In this document: positions 52,931 to 61,349 of the stretch, in pieces
Layout: the number at the start of each line of letters is the position of its first letter
Numbering within the stretch: position 1 is the stretch's first letter
Source: JBCBGF01 sp038526915
Lineage (GTDB): Bacteria; Pseudomonadota; Alphaproteobacteria; Rhodobacterales; Rhodobacteraceae
Direction of reading: 5' to 3'
Assembly (NCBI GenBank): GCA_038526915.1
Contig: JBCBGF010000002.1
Location: 62,001-126,000, forward strand
Length of the DNA: 64,000 nt
The notes under the pieces: generated by a model
Databases searched by the model: none
Told to the model about the DNA's origin: nothing
What the model saw: only the letters and a program-made list of their open reading frames with translations
Made by a program: the position numbers and the translations under genes

Positions 52931-53017
52931 GGGCCTGCTCCGTCGGTGTGACAATCCGGTTGCACAGGACATAGCGGCAGCCTGTCGCAGAGAAAAATAC
53001 ATTGTTGGATGAATTTC

Positions 53018-53034
53018 GTTCTGTAAAATAGAAC
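53018..53034. promoter_or_regulatory. LysR-type operator candidate
   Basis: GTTCT-N7-AGAAC is a perfect inverted repeat with a T-N11-A core, 5 bases before the start of the LysR gene and about 90 bases upstream of dabB. This is the expected place for autoregulation and dab control. Confidence 0.5.
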
Positions 53035-53038
53035 AATC

Positions 53039-53917
53039 ATGGCAGACCTGAACTATCACCACCTGCGCTATTTCCAGATCGTCGCGCATGAGGGAAACCT
53101 GACCCGTGCGGCGCAGTATCTAAACGTGTCGCAATCCGCAGTCTCCACACAGATCAAGCAGCTGGAGGAGCGTTTGGGCCAAGAACTGTTCGATCGCCGG
53201 GGGCGTGCGCTGCACCTGACTGAAGCGGGTCGGATTGCGCTGGACCATGCGGATGCGATTTTCGCGACCGGGCGCGAGTTGCTCGCGACGCTCAGCGAAA
53301 CCGGCCGCCGCCGCACGGCGCTGCGCATAGGGGCGCTGGCGACACTATCGCGTAACTTTCAGATGAGTTTCCTCAAGCCCATCCTGGGGCGGGCAGATGT
53401 GGAGGTGATCCTGCGTTCGGGAAGCGAGGCAGAGCTTTTAAGCGCGCTTGAGGCGCTTCATCTGGATCTGGTGCTAACCAACCAGCCCCCGCCGCCGGAC
53501 GCGTTGACGCCCTTTCGGGTTCGCCGTCTGGACGAACAGCCAGTAAGCCTGATTGGCGTGCCAGCACTCGCGCCGCCAAACCTGCCGCTGGAACGCCGGT
53601 TGAACGAAACGCCGCTGATCCTGCCGACCGCCGCCAGCACGTTGCGGATCGGGTTCGATGCGGTGGCTGCGCGGTTCGATGCTGAGCTCAACATCGCGGC
53701 GGAGGTCGATGACATGGCGATGATGCGCCTACTGGCGCGCGATGGCGTGGGGCTTGCGGTCTTGCCGCCGATTGTTGTTCAGGACGAATTGTCGACGGGT
53801 GTATTGATCGAAGCCGCAGACCTGCCCGGTTTGACCGAGGCGTTCTATGGCGCGACGGTCGAACGGCGGTTTCCGAACCCTTTGCTGGCCGAGCTGTTGC
53901 GTGGATCCGATGCGTAG
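53039..53917 (+). CDS. LysR-family regulator of dabBA
   Basis: A 292-residue LysR regulator. The N-terminal helix-turn-helix (LRYFQIVAHEGNLTRAAQYLNVSQSAVSTQIKQLEERLG) is canonical and the effector domain resembles NhaR-like proteins. It is divergent from dabB over 108 bp, the usual arrangement with a regulated target. CO2 limitation or ion stress are possible signals. The stop is followed by tRNA-Ser on the other strand. Confidence 0.9.
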   Translation: MADLNYHHLRYFQIVAHEGNLTRAAQYLNVSQSAVSTQIKQLEERLGQELFDRRGRALHLTEAGRIALDHADAIFATGRELLATLSETGRRRTALRIGALATLSRNFQMSFLKPILGRADVEVILRSGSEAELLSALEALHLDLVLTNQPPPPDALTPFRVRRLDEQPVSLIGVPALAPPNLPLERRLNETPLILPTAASTLRIGFDAVAARFDAELNIAAEVDDMAMMRLLARDGVGLAVLPPIVVQDELSTGVLIEAADLPGLTEAFYGATVERRFPNPLLAELLRGSDA

Positions 53918-53968
53918 CCGGTTACACTCAATGGGTCAGCTGCGTCGGCAAGCGGACATCAGGGAGTG

Positions 53969-54058
53969 TGGCGGAGAGACAGGGATTCGAACCCTGGGTG
54001 GGCTTGCACCCACAACGGTTTTCGAGACCGCCCCGTTCGACCACTCCGGCACCTCTCC
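53969..54058 (-). tRNA. tRNA-Ser (anticodon CGA)
   Basis: On the minus strand the acceptor GGAGAGG pairs with TCTCTCC (one G-U), the anticodon loop CTCGAAA gives CGA, and a long variable arm TGTGGGTGCAAGCCCACC marks a class II tRNA. The T arm is AGGG-TTCGAAT-CCCT. Discriminator G and CCA are encoded. The anticodon reads UCG serine codons. Confidence 0.95.
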
Positions 54059-54208
54059 GCGAAGGGTCAGCGGCGGATGTATGGGAACACCCCGCGCAGC
54101 GCAACACCTTTTGATCGCTCGTGTACTGCGATTTGTGACCTGCATGTTGGAAACTGCGCCTCTGGCCATTAGTCTATGGGCGAGGACGAACAGGATAAGG
54201 CCAAACTG

Positions 54209-55033
54209 ATGATCCGCATGCTTTGCATTGCCGCTTTTGCCGTTGTGATGGGCTCGGGCGCCCAGGCCGAGTTGTCTGAGGATCAGCGGGCGCTTTTCGA
54301 GGCGTTGGGGTTGCCCGACATCATCGAAGTGATGCGCGAAGAAGGCGTCGACTACGGGCGCAGCATGGAGGATATGATGTTCCCGGGCCGGGGTGGCGCG
54401 GCTTGGTCTGCGTTGGTGGAACGCATCTATGACCCGGTGGCGATGGAAGAGAAGGTCGCCGGCGAACTTGCAGAACTTTTGGAAGAAGATGCCGTCGGAC
54501 CGCTGTTGGAGTTTTTCACGTCCGAGCGGGGAGAGCGGATCATATCGTTCGAGGTGAGCGCGCGTCAGGCCCTCACCGACCCCGACATCGAAGCGGCGGC
54601 GAATGAGCGGCTTGAGATGATGCGCCGGGCGGATGACGGGCGGCTGGAGTTGCTCGAGCAGTTTGTCGAAGTGAATGACCTGATCGGATCGAACCTGATG
54701 GGGGCGATGAATTCAAACTTTGCGTTCTACCAGGGCCTGATTGATGGAAACGGCGTGCCAGAGGATCTGACCGAGGAAGAAATGCTGGCGACGATCTGGG
54801 CGCAGGAAGAAGAGGTGAGGGAAGAGACAGAGACCTGGGTCTTTTCGTACCTAGCGATGGCGTATCAACCGCTGAGTGACGAAGATGTGGAGGCCTATAT
54901 CGCCCTGTCGGAAAGCGATGAAGGACAGACGCTCAACCGGGCGCTCTTTGCATCGTTTGACGCGATGTATTCGACCATCTCTCGCGCGCTTGGTCTGGCG
55001 GCGGCGCGTTTCATGCTGGGGCAGGATATCTAA
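54209..55033 (+). CDS. Secreted DUF2059-like protein
   Basis: A 274-residue protein with a signal peptide ending GAQA-ELSED (about residue 21). It has a helical acidic mature domain including DAVGPLLEFFTSERGERIISFE and a second LSDEDVEAYIALSESDEGQTLNRALFASFD segment, each resembling a DUF2059 helical repeat. It is predicted periplasmic. No catalytic motif was seen and its role is unknown. Stand-alone gene. Confidence 0.75.
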   Translation: MIRMLCIAAFAVVMGSGAQAELSEDQRALFEALGLPDIIEVMREEGVDYGRSMEDMMFPGRGGAAWSALVERIYDPVAMEEKVAGELAELLEEDAVGPLLEFFTSERGERIISFEVSARQALTDPDIEAAANERLEMMRRADDGRLELLEQFVEVNDLIGSNLMGAMNSNFAFYQGLIDGNGVPEDLTEEEMLATIWAQEEEVREETETWVFSYLAMAYQPLSDEDVEAYIALSESDEGQTLNRALFASFDAMYSTISRALGLAAARFMLGQDI

Positions 55034-55243
55034 GGCAACTCCGGCTGCCTGTAGTGCGGTCCGAGACTACGGGTGCATGCACGTTGAAGGTGCGTTGACC
55101 TCAACACCGATGCACGCCAATGGCCGCACCAAAAAATAATTTAAAATATTTTTCGATCCCTGTCGATTGGACTGTCTCCCGTTCGTTGTGGGGGTGAAGG
55201 CGCAAGAGGCTTTCACCAACAAACGGAAATGAGGAGACACCCA

Positions 55244-55756
55244 ATGACCCTGACAACAACCCTTCTGATCGGTGCCGGAGTTGTCGCAGCTGCAACGGCT
55301 GCCACTTACCTGCTGCCATCAAAAGTCACGGTTGAACGGACCGCCACCGTGGCCGCCGACCCGGCAGACGTTTTGGCGCTTGCCGCCTCGAACACCGGAT
55401 ATCAGGCGTTCAATCCCTATAAGGAAGCCGATCCAAACCTTCAGATCACCCACTTCGGTCCCGCAAGCGGTGTCGGTTCAGGCTTTCGCTTTGATGGCAA
55501 GGACGGCAAAGGCACCCAGACCGTGGCCGAAGTGAGCGACAGTCATGTGCTCTACGACATCGACATGGGCCCCATGGGCAAGCCACGCCAGACGATCACC
55601 GTGCGCCCGACAACCGAGGGCACCGAGGTCACGTGGCGTATGGACGCGGATATGGGGGCGAACCCCGTGTTCCGGGTGTTCGGGCTTTTCATGGACAGCA
55701 TGATGGGCAAAATCTTTGACAAGGGCTTGGCAAATCTCGCCAAAGCCGCAGCCTGA
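55244..55756 (+). CDS. SRPBCC-family protein
   Basis: A 170-residue protein. An N-terminal membrane anchor (TTTLLIGAGVVAAATAATYLL) precedes a START/SRPBCC helix-grip domain (VTVERTATVAADPADVLALAASNTGYQAFNPY ... TEVTWRMDADMGANPVFRVFGLFMDSMMG). Such domains bind hydrophobic ligands. It is the first gene of a module with a YciI protein and an ECF42 sigma factor, a grouping known for that sigma family. GAGGAG lies 8-13 bases before the ATG. Confidence 0.88.
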   Translation: MTLTTTLLIGAGVVAAATAATYLLPSKVTVERTATVAADPADVLALAASNTGYQAFNPYKEADPNLQITHFGPASGVGSGFRFDGKDGKGTQTVAEVSDSHVLYDIDMGPMGKPRQTITVRPTTEGTEVTWRMDADMGANPVFRVFGLFMDSMMGKIFDKGLANLAKAAA

Positions 55757-55773
55757 GACCGGGGGTAGGAACC

Positions 55774-56127
55774 ATGCAATATACATTTCTTTTGTACTCG
55801 AACCCTGCTGATTTCGCGGAGATGACGCAGGATGACTGGGCCGAGATGAAGGCGGTCTATGGCAAATACATCGGCGCGCTGCAGGAGGCGGGCGTGTTCG
55901 TGAACACCGACTGGCTCCACCCGGTGGACACGGCCACGACGATCACACTGAAGGACGGCGAGAAGCGCATTCACGACGGGCCGTTTGCCGAGACCAAAGA
56001 AACCCTTGGCGGATATTTCGTGATCGACGTGCCCGATCTGGATACTGCGCTGGCCTGGGCCGAGAAATGTCCTGCGGCGCAGATGGGCAAGATCGAAATC
56101 CGCGCCTCCGCTATGGATAGCGTGTGA
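55774..56127 (+). CDS. YciI/DGPF-domain protein
   Basis: A 117-residue protein with the DGPF signature (RIHDGPFAETKETLGGYFVID) and a ferredoxin-like fold. DGPF proteins are the conserved partners of ECF42 sigma factors and are thought to be their main targets or sensors; no enzyme activity is established. It lies 17 bases after the SRPBCC gene, and its stop overlaps the sigma factor start (GTGA). Confidence 0.93.
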   Translation: MQYTFLLYSNPADFAEMTQDDWAEMKAVYGKYIGALQEAGVFVNTDWLHPVDTATTITLKDGEKRIHDGPFAETKETLGGYFVIDVPDLDTALAWAEKCPAAQMGKIEIRASAMDSV

Positions 56128-57335
56128 TCGACGCCAAAAGTGGGGCGCGCGCGGCCGAGGTGGCGCGTGCCTCATACGGTAAGCTTCTGGCCGCGATGGC
56201 CAGCCGCACGGGCGATATAATGGCCGCCGAAGACGCGCTGGCAGAGGCTTTTGCCCGCGCGCTTGCGACCTGGCCCGACCGTGGCATCCCCCCAAACCCC
56301 GAGGCCTGGCTCATGACCACCGCCAAGAACACCCTGATCGACCACCAACGCCGGATGCGGCGGATGGATGTCACCGACACCCCGCCAGAGCCCGCGCTGC
56401 CCCAGGGCGATCCCGCAGCGCTTCCCGACAAACGGTTGCACCTGATGTTCGTGTGCGCCCATCCCGCTATCGATCCCGCGATCCGGACGCCGTTGATGCT
56501 GCAGACTGTTCTGGGCGTGGAGGCGAGCGACATCGCGAAGGCCTATCTCATGCCAAGCGCGACGATGGCCCAGCGCCTCGTGCGCGCGAAACGCAAGATT
56601 AAGGAGGCGGGAATTGCCTTCCGCCTGCCGGAAGAAGATGAACTTGGCCCCCGGATGGAGGCGGTGCTGGAAGCCGTCTACGGCGCGTTCTCCATCGATT
56701 GGCTGGGCGAGACGCAGCCCTTAGCGGAAGAAGCGCTCTATCTTGCGCGGGTGCTGGCAGATGTGGCGGCTGAGGATGCGGAGGTTTTGGGCCTCGCGGC
56801 GCTGGTGTCGTTTATTCATGCCCGTCGCGCGGCACGTATCATCGATGGGGTGCTGGTCCCGTTGCATGAACAGGACACGGGGCTTTGGGATGCGGATCTT
56901 GTCGAACACGCCGGAAACCTTTTGGAACGCGCGTCCGAGAAAGGCGTGATCGGCCGGTTTCAGCTGGAGGCGGCGATCCAGTCAGTGCATGCCGCAAGGC
57001 TCAGGACGGGCGAGACGGATTGGCGGGCGCTCACTCAGTTGCACACTGCGCTTACACAGCTTTATCCCACCATTGGGGCTGCGGTCAGCCGCGCGGTGGC
57101 GATCGGCTTCTATGCTGGACCGGCTGCCGGGTTGACGGCGTTGGACACCATCGATCCTGCGGCCATTGAGACGTTCCAGCCCGCATGGGCGGCGCGCGCG
57201 CATCTGTTGGCCGAAGGCGGACGTCGCGAAGAGGCGCTGGCTGCCTATGCCACGGCCATTAAGCTGTGCACGGATCCGCCGTTGCGCCGTTGGCTGGACG
57301 GGCAGCGTGACAGGCTCGTCGGCCTGCGGCATTGA
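56124..57335 (+). CDS. ECF42-type RNA polymerase sigma factor
   Basis: A 403-residue extracytoplasmic-function sigma factor. Region 2 lies near the N-terminus (DIMAAEDALAEAFARALATWPDRGIPPNPEAWLMTTAKNTLIDHQRR), region 4 near 150-185 (EASDIAKAYLMPSATMAQRLVRAKRKIK), and a helical C-terminal extension of about 200 residues with TPR-like repeats is the ECF42 hallmark. The GTG start overlaps the DGPF stop. No anti-sigma factor is adjacent, as usual for this group; the C-terminal extension probably controls activity. Confidence 0.92.
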   Translation: MIDAKSGARAAEVARASYGKLLAAMASRTGDIMAAEDALAEAFARALATWPDRGIPPNPEAWLMTTAKNTLIDHQRRMRRMDVTDTPPEPALPQGDPAALPDKRLHLMFVCAHPAIDPAIRTPLMLQTVLGVEASDIAKAYLMPSATMAQRLVRAKRKIKEAGIAFRLPEEDELGPRMEAVLEAVYGAFSIDWLGETQPLAEEALYLARVLADVAAEDAEVLGLAALVSFIHARRAARIIDGVLVPLHEQDTGLWDADLVEHAGNLLERASEKGVIGRFQLEAAIQSVHAARLRTGETDWRALTQLHTALTQLYPTIGAAVSRAVAIGFYAGPAAGLTALDTIDPAAIETFQPAWAARAHLLAEGGRREEALAAYATAIKLCTDPPLRRWLDGQRDRLVGLRH

Positions 57336-57513
57336 CCCGGACATGGGTTGACTTGGGTCGGCCTTTGGCCAATAAGCGCGGCTCTGAGGTGGGCCGTGGC
57401 TCGCCTTGGTTGGTTTAAACACCGCCCGAACGGGCGCGCTGTCCGCGGCGGCATCTGCCGGAAACGCCCGATCATGGGGGCCACAGGACGCGGTAAGAGT
57501 GAAGGAAGATCAG

Positions 57514-58188
57514 ATGTTTGCGGTCCTCAAGACCGGCGGCAAGCAGTACCGGGTTCAGTCGGGGGATATCCTCCGGGTTGAGAAACTGGCTGCGGATGCT
57601 GGCGAAACAGTTCAGTTCAACGAGATTCTTATGGTGGGCACCACCGTGGGTAGCCCGCTTGTGGCCGATGCCGGTGTGCAGGCCGAAGTGGTCGATCAGA
57701 TTAAAGGCGACAAGGTCATCAACTTCGTCAAGCGCCGTCGGAAGCATTCGTCGAAGCGTACAAAGGGCCACCGCCAGCAACTGACGCTGCTGCGCGTGAC
57801 CGAGATCCTTGAAAAGGGTGCCGACAAGTCAGGCGTGAAAGCCGCTGTAGGTGCTGGTTCAGTGGCCGCCGTTGCGGTGGCTGCTGCGAAGCCTGCCAAG
57901 AAGGCCGCACCGAAGAAAGAGGAAGCGCCGAAGGCTGAAGAGCCTAAGGCAGCGCCCAAGGCTGCGCCGAAGGCCGAGGCCGGGGCGGATGACCTCAAGA
58001 AGTTGTCTGGCGTCGGCCCCGCGCTTGAGAAGAAGCTGCATGGCTTTGGCGTGACGACATTTGCACAGATCGCGGCCTGGGGCCCTGAAGAGATCGCTGA
58101 GTTCGACGAAAAACTGTCGTTCAAAGGCCGGATTGAGCGGGATGGCTGGGTTGACCAGGCCAAAGCGCTTGCCGCTGAAAAGGAGTAA
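57514..58188 (+). CDS. rplU: Ribosomal protein bL21 with C-terminal helix-hairpin-helix domain
   Basis: A 224-residue protein. Residues 1-103 are ordinary bL21 (MFAVLKTGGKQYRVQSGD to KRTKGHRQQLTLLRV), a structural protein of the large subunit. About 55 residues of Ala/Lys/Pro-rich linker follow. The C-terminal 65 residues (ADDLKKLSGVGPALEKKLHGFGVTTFAQIAAW) form a helix-hairpin-helix domain of the kind seen in DNA-binding or RNA-binding proteins. Most bacteria end after residue 105, so this is a lineage-type extension. AAGGAAG precedes the start. Confidence 0.95.
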   Translation: MFAVLKTGGKQYRVQSGDILRVEKLAADAGETVQFNEILMVGTTVGSPLVADAGVQAEVVDQIKGDKVINFVKRRRKHSSKRTKGHRQQLTLLRVTEILEKGADKSGVKAAVGAGSVAAVAVAAAKPAKKAAPKKEEAPKAEEPKAAPKAAPKAEAGADDLKKLSGVGPALEKKLHGFGVTTFAQIAAWGPEEIAEFDEKLSFKGRIERDGWVDQAKALAAEKE

Positions 58189-58194
58189 CGAGCT

Positions 58195-58464
58195 ATGGCA
58201 CACAAGAAAGCAGGCGGGTCATCCCGTAACGGCCGCGACAGCGCGGGCCGGCGCCTTGGCGTTAAGAAGTTCGGCGGCGAAGCCGTGATCCCTGGCAACA
58301 TCATCGTGCGCCAGCGCGGGACCAAGATGTGGCCGGGTGAAGGCGTCGGCATGGGCAAGGATCACACGATTTTTGCAACCGCTGAAGGCGCCGTGACATT
58401 TCACAAAGGCCTCAAAGGCCGCACTTTTATTTCGGTCCTCCCGGTGGCGGAGGCCGCTGAGTAA
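58195..58464 (+). CDS. rpmA: Ribosomal protein bL27
   Basis: An 89-residue bL27, starting MAHKKAGGSSRNGRDS as expected without an N-terminal cleavage extension. It supports peptidyl transferase function at the 50S tRNA site. It follows rplU by 6 bases in the universal rplU-rpmA order, and an intrinsic terminator follows the stop. Confidence 0.97.
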   Translation: MAHKKAGGSSRNGRDSAGRRLGVKKFGGEAVIPGNIIVRQRGTKMWPGEGVGMGKDHTIFATAEGAVTFHKGLKGRTFISVLPVAEAAE

Positions 58465-58491
58465 GCCGAAACTCCATAGGGAACATTTAGG

Positions 58492-58526
58492 GGGATCGGC
58501 GACACCGCCGGTCCCTTTTCATTTTT
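58492..58526 (+). terminator. Intrinsic terminator after rpmA
   Basis: GGGATCGGCG and CGCCGGTCCC pair around the loop ACAC with one G-T wobble (58492-58515), followed by TTTTCATTTTT. It separates the ribosomal genes from the acetyltransferase run. Confidence 0.92.
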
Positions 58527-58540
58527 GACGGAGCGAGACA

Positions 58541-58740
58541 TGACCGTCGCACTCCAAAGCCAAGGCTACCATGCATCTCTCCGCTCTTGCGGGGGCGGCT
58601 GGGGCTTGTGCGAAGGGTCGCGTATCGCCATATCACTCGCCACCGGGGCGCGTGGTCTTGCTCGGGCTCACGCCGCTGGAGGAGAGCGGTGTGGCAGGCC
58701 GTCACCATTTCTGCTTCTGGGAGGAGGAAGCTGATGAAGA
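58541..58740 (+). pseudogene. Doubtful small gene or frameshifted remnant
   Basis: An ATG at 58541 has a good GGAG site, but its frame ends at 58734 with an unlikely product. A second frame from 58571 encodes a more protein-like stretch (RVVLLGLTPLEESGVAGRHH) with high third-position GC, but has no ribosome binding site and runs into the next gene. The two halves could be one gene broken by a frameshift near 58620. Neither product is recognised. Confidence 0.3.
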
Positions 58741-59273
58741 TCGATCAAATTGTCGATCAGCCGACAATCACCGCAGACCGCTTTGTGTTACGTCCCGCGC
58801 GCCGTTCGGATGCGGGGCTGATGTCGATGTATGCGGCTGACAAGCGGGTTGCGTGGAACACCTCCAACATCCCGCACCCGTTGCCGCCGGGAACGACTGA
58901 GGCTTTCCTGGAACGCGCCATGGCGCCCAACCGGACGGAAGACGTTTGGGTCATCGATGGCACGGCCACTGGGGCGGGCGAAGTGCTGGGCACTGTCGGG
59001 CTGACCCGGATGGACCGCGCGCAGTCGGAAATCGGGTATTGGATCGTGCCGGCCTTCTGGAACACAGGCCTGGCATCTGAGGCCGTACGCGCGGTGCTGG
59101 CCGCTAATCCGCAGGCCTCAGAATCCATCTTTGGTGCGGTGTTTCAGGACAACCCGGCATCCGCCCGCGTTCTGACCAATGCGGGGTTCGAGTTCATCGG
59201 GGATGCCGAAACCTTTTCCGTGGCGCGAAACGCAACGGTGCCCACCTGGACCTATATTCGGAAGATGCGTTAG
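58734..59273 (+). CDS. GNAT-family N-acetyltransferase
   Basis: A 179-residue acetyltransferase of the RimJ/RimL-like type. ITADRFVLRPARRSDAGLMSMYA is the N-terminal strand, IGYWIVPAFWNTGLASEAVRAVL the acetyl-CoA loop region and FQDNPASARVLTNAGFEFIGDAE the C-terminal helix. It acetylates an unknown amine or protein N-terminus. The gene follows a GGAGGAGG and precedes a second GNAT gene by 7 bases. Confidence 0.9.
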   Translation: MKIDQIVDQPTITADRFVLRPARRSDAGLMSMYAADKRVAWNTSNIPHPLPPGTTEAFLERAMAPNRTEDVWVIDGTATGAGEVLGTVGLTRMDRAQSEIGYWIVPAFWNTGLASEAVRAVLAANPQASESIFGAVFQDNPASARVLTNAGFEFIGDAETFSVARNATVPTWTYIRKMR

Positions 59274-59280
59274 GCGAACC

Positions 59281-60318
59281 ATGGGCGCGTCGGAGTTTGC
59301 TTATATCACGACGCCGCGCCTGCGACTTGCCCCGGTGACGGATGCCGATCCCGCCGATGTCGTGGCGGGCATTGGAAACTATGACGTTGCTCGCTGGCTG
59401 GGGCGGGTGCCGTACCCCTACGGCCCTGACGACGCACAGGCCTTTATCGAGGCGAATGCCGATCTGGCGGGCCGCGTCTGGTTTATCCGCGACGACGAGG
59501 GTTTGTGCGGTGGGATCTCGATAGATCGTGAACTGGGCTATTGGCTGGCCCGCTCGGCCTGGGGCCAGGGCTATGCGACCGAGGCGGGCGATGCCGTGAT
59601 TGATGCCCATTTCGCTGATCCGCAGGCGGGTGATCTGCCTTCCGGCCATTACCCCGGCAATGACCGTTCGGCCCGAGTGCTCGAAAAACTGGGTTTTCGC
59701 TACACCGGACGCCGCACCATCCAGGCCCGGGCCCTGGCGCAGACGGTTGAGGGGCACGAAATGGTGCTGACCCGGGCGGACTGGGAAGAACGCCGCCTGT
59801 TTGAAGTGTCTACCGACCGTCTGAGCTTGCGGCGTCTGCGCCCGAACGATTGGCGCCGGATCCAGCAGATCGGCGGTGATCCAGATGTGGCGCGGATGAT
59901 GATGCGCATGACCGTGCCCTGGCCGGAAGACGCGGTGAAGCTTTGGATGGCGCATGCGCAGTTCCGCGGCAGGCCGGGGTTCTGGCTGGCCATGTGCCTG
60001 CCCGATGGCGCGCTGATCGGGGCGGTGGGGCTGGGGCCTGACCAGTCGGTCGCCTATATGCTCGACCGCCGGTACTGGGGGCGTGGGCTTATGACCGAGG
60101 CGATGCGCGGTTTCATAGCTACCGCTTTTGAACGATTTCCCGACCTGCAGTACCTCGAGGCCGACCACTTTGCCGACAATCCCGCCTCGGGCGCTGTCCT
60201 GCGCAAGCTGGGCTTTGAGCAGACCGGAACAGGCCTTGGGGCCTCAAAGGCAAGGGTTGAGCGTGCGCCCAATCTGCTCTATCGCCTCAGCCGCGACCGG
60301 TTCAGGGCAGACCCATGA
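59281..60318 (+). CDS. Tandem-domain GNAT acetyltransferase
   Basis: A 345-residue protein with two GNAT domains. The first (about 5-175) has ITTPRLRLAPVTDADP, LGYWLARSAWGQGYATEAGDAV and GNDRSARVLEKLGFRYTG. The second (about 185-340) repeats the pattern with STDRLSLRRLRPNDW, VAYMLDRRYWGRGLMTEAMRGF and DNPASGAVLRKLGFEQTG. It looks like an internal duplication of a RimJ/RimL-like enzyme. Substrate unknown. Its stop overlaps the obgE start by 4 bases. Confidence 0.88.
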   Translation: MGASEFAYITTPRLRLAPVTDADPADVVAGIGNYDVARWLGRVPYPYGPDDAQAFIEANADLAGRVWFIRDDEGLCGGISIDRELGYWLARSAWGQGYATEAGDAVIDAHFADPQAGDLPSGHYPGNDRSARVLEKLGFRYTGRRTIQARALAQTVEGHEMVLTRADWEERRLFEVSTDRLSLRRLRPNDWRRIQQIGGDPDVARMMMRMTVPWPEDAVKLWMAHAQFRGRPGFWLAMCLPDGALIGAVGLGPDQSVAYMLDRRYWGRGLMTEAMRGFIATAFERFPDLQYLEADHFADNPASGAVLRKLGFEQTGTGLGASKARVERAPNLLYRLSRDRFRADP

Positions 60319-61349
60319 AATTCCTCGATCTTGCCAAGGTGTATATCCGCTCGGGCGCGGGCGGGAACGGCTGCACCAGCTTCCGGCGTGAGAAATACAT
60401 CGAATATGGTGGCCCCGACGGTGGTGACGGCGGCAAGGGCGGGGATGTCTGGGCCGAGGCGGTGGATGGGCTGAACACCCTGATCGACTTTCGCTATCAG
60501 CAGCATTTCTTTGCCAAAAACGGTCGTCCGGGGCAGGGCAGCCAGAAGACTGGGGCATCCGGGGCCGATATCGTTCTGAAGGTCCCCGTGGGCACCGAGG
60601 TTCTCGACGAAGATGAAGAAACCGTCCTGGCCGACCTGACACATGTGGGCGAACGGGTCCTGCTGGCCAAAGGCGGCAATGGCGGTTTCGGCAACCTGCA
60701 CTTCAAGACGTCCAAGAACCAGGCACCGCGCCGCGCGAACCCCGGCCAACCGGGGGTGGAGCGCACTCTGTGGCTGCGGCTGAAGCTGATCGCCGATGCC
60801 GGGCTTTTGGGCCTGCCCAACGCGGGTAAGTCGACATTTCTGGCGGCCACATCCAACGCACGGCCGAAGATCGCGGATTACCCATTCACCACGCTGCACC
60901 CCAACCTCGGCGTCGTGGGTGTGGATGATGCCGAATTTGTCATCGCCGATATCCCAGGGTTGATCGAGGGAGCGCATGAAGGACGCGGGATCGGGGACCG
61001 GTTCCTGGGCCATGTGGAACGGTGTTCGGTCCTGTTGCATCTGGTTGATGCCACCGCCGATGATGTGGCGGCGGATTGGGCGACGGTGATACATGAACTG
61101 GAGGCCTATGGCGGGCACCTGGCCGACAAGCCGCGGGTGACCGCGCTGAACAAGATCGATGCGCTGGACGCAGATGAACGCGACGATGCGCGCGCGGCGC
61201 TCGAGGCGGTGGCAGGCCCGGTGATGCTGATGTCTGGCGTCAGCCGCGAAGGCGTGAACGAGGTGTTGCGGGCCCTGCGCTCGAAGATCGAAAGCGATCG
61301 TGCCGTCCAGCGGGCTGAGACCGAAGAGGCCGGACCGTGGCGACCCTGA
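60315..61349 (+). CDS. obgE: GTPase Obg/CgtA
   Basis: A 344-residue Obg GTPase needed for 50S ribosome assembly and stress control. The glycine-rich Obg domain covers residues 1-158 (AGGNGCTSFRREKY, GGPDGGDGGKGGDV). The G domain has G1 GLPNAGKST at 166-174, G3 DIPGLIEGAHEGRGIG and G4 NKID. The C-terminal extension is short, as in other alphaproteobacteria. It sits between GNAT genes and proB in coupled order. Confidence 0.96.
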   Translation: MKFLDLAKVYIRSGAGGNGCTSFRREKYIEYGGPDGGDGGKGGDVWAEAVDGLNTLIDFRYQQHFFAKNGRPGQGSQKTGASGADIVLKVPVGTEVLDEDEETVLADLTHVGERVLLAKGGNGGFGNLHFKTSKNQAPRRANPGQPGVERTLWLRLKLIADAGLLGLPNAGKSTFLAATSNARPKIADYPFTTLHPNLGVVGVDDAEFVIADIPGLIEGAHEGRGIGDRFLGHVERCSVLLHLVDATADDVAADWATVIHELEAYGGHLADKPRVTALNKIDALDADERDDARAALEAVAGPVMLMSGVSREGVNEVLRALRSKIESDRAVQRAETEEAGPWRP

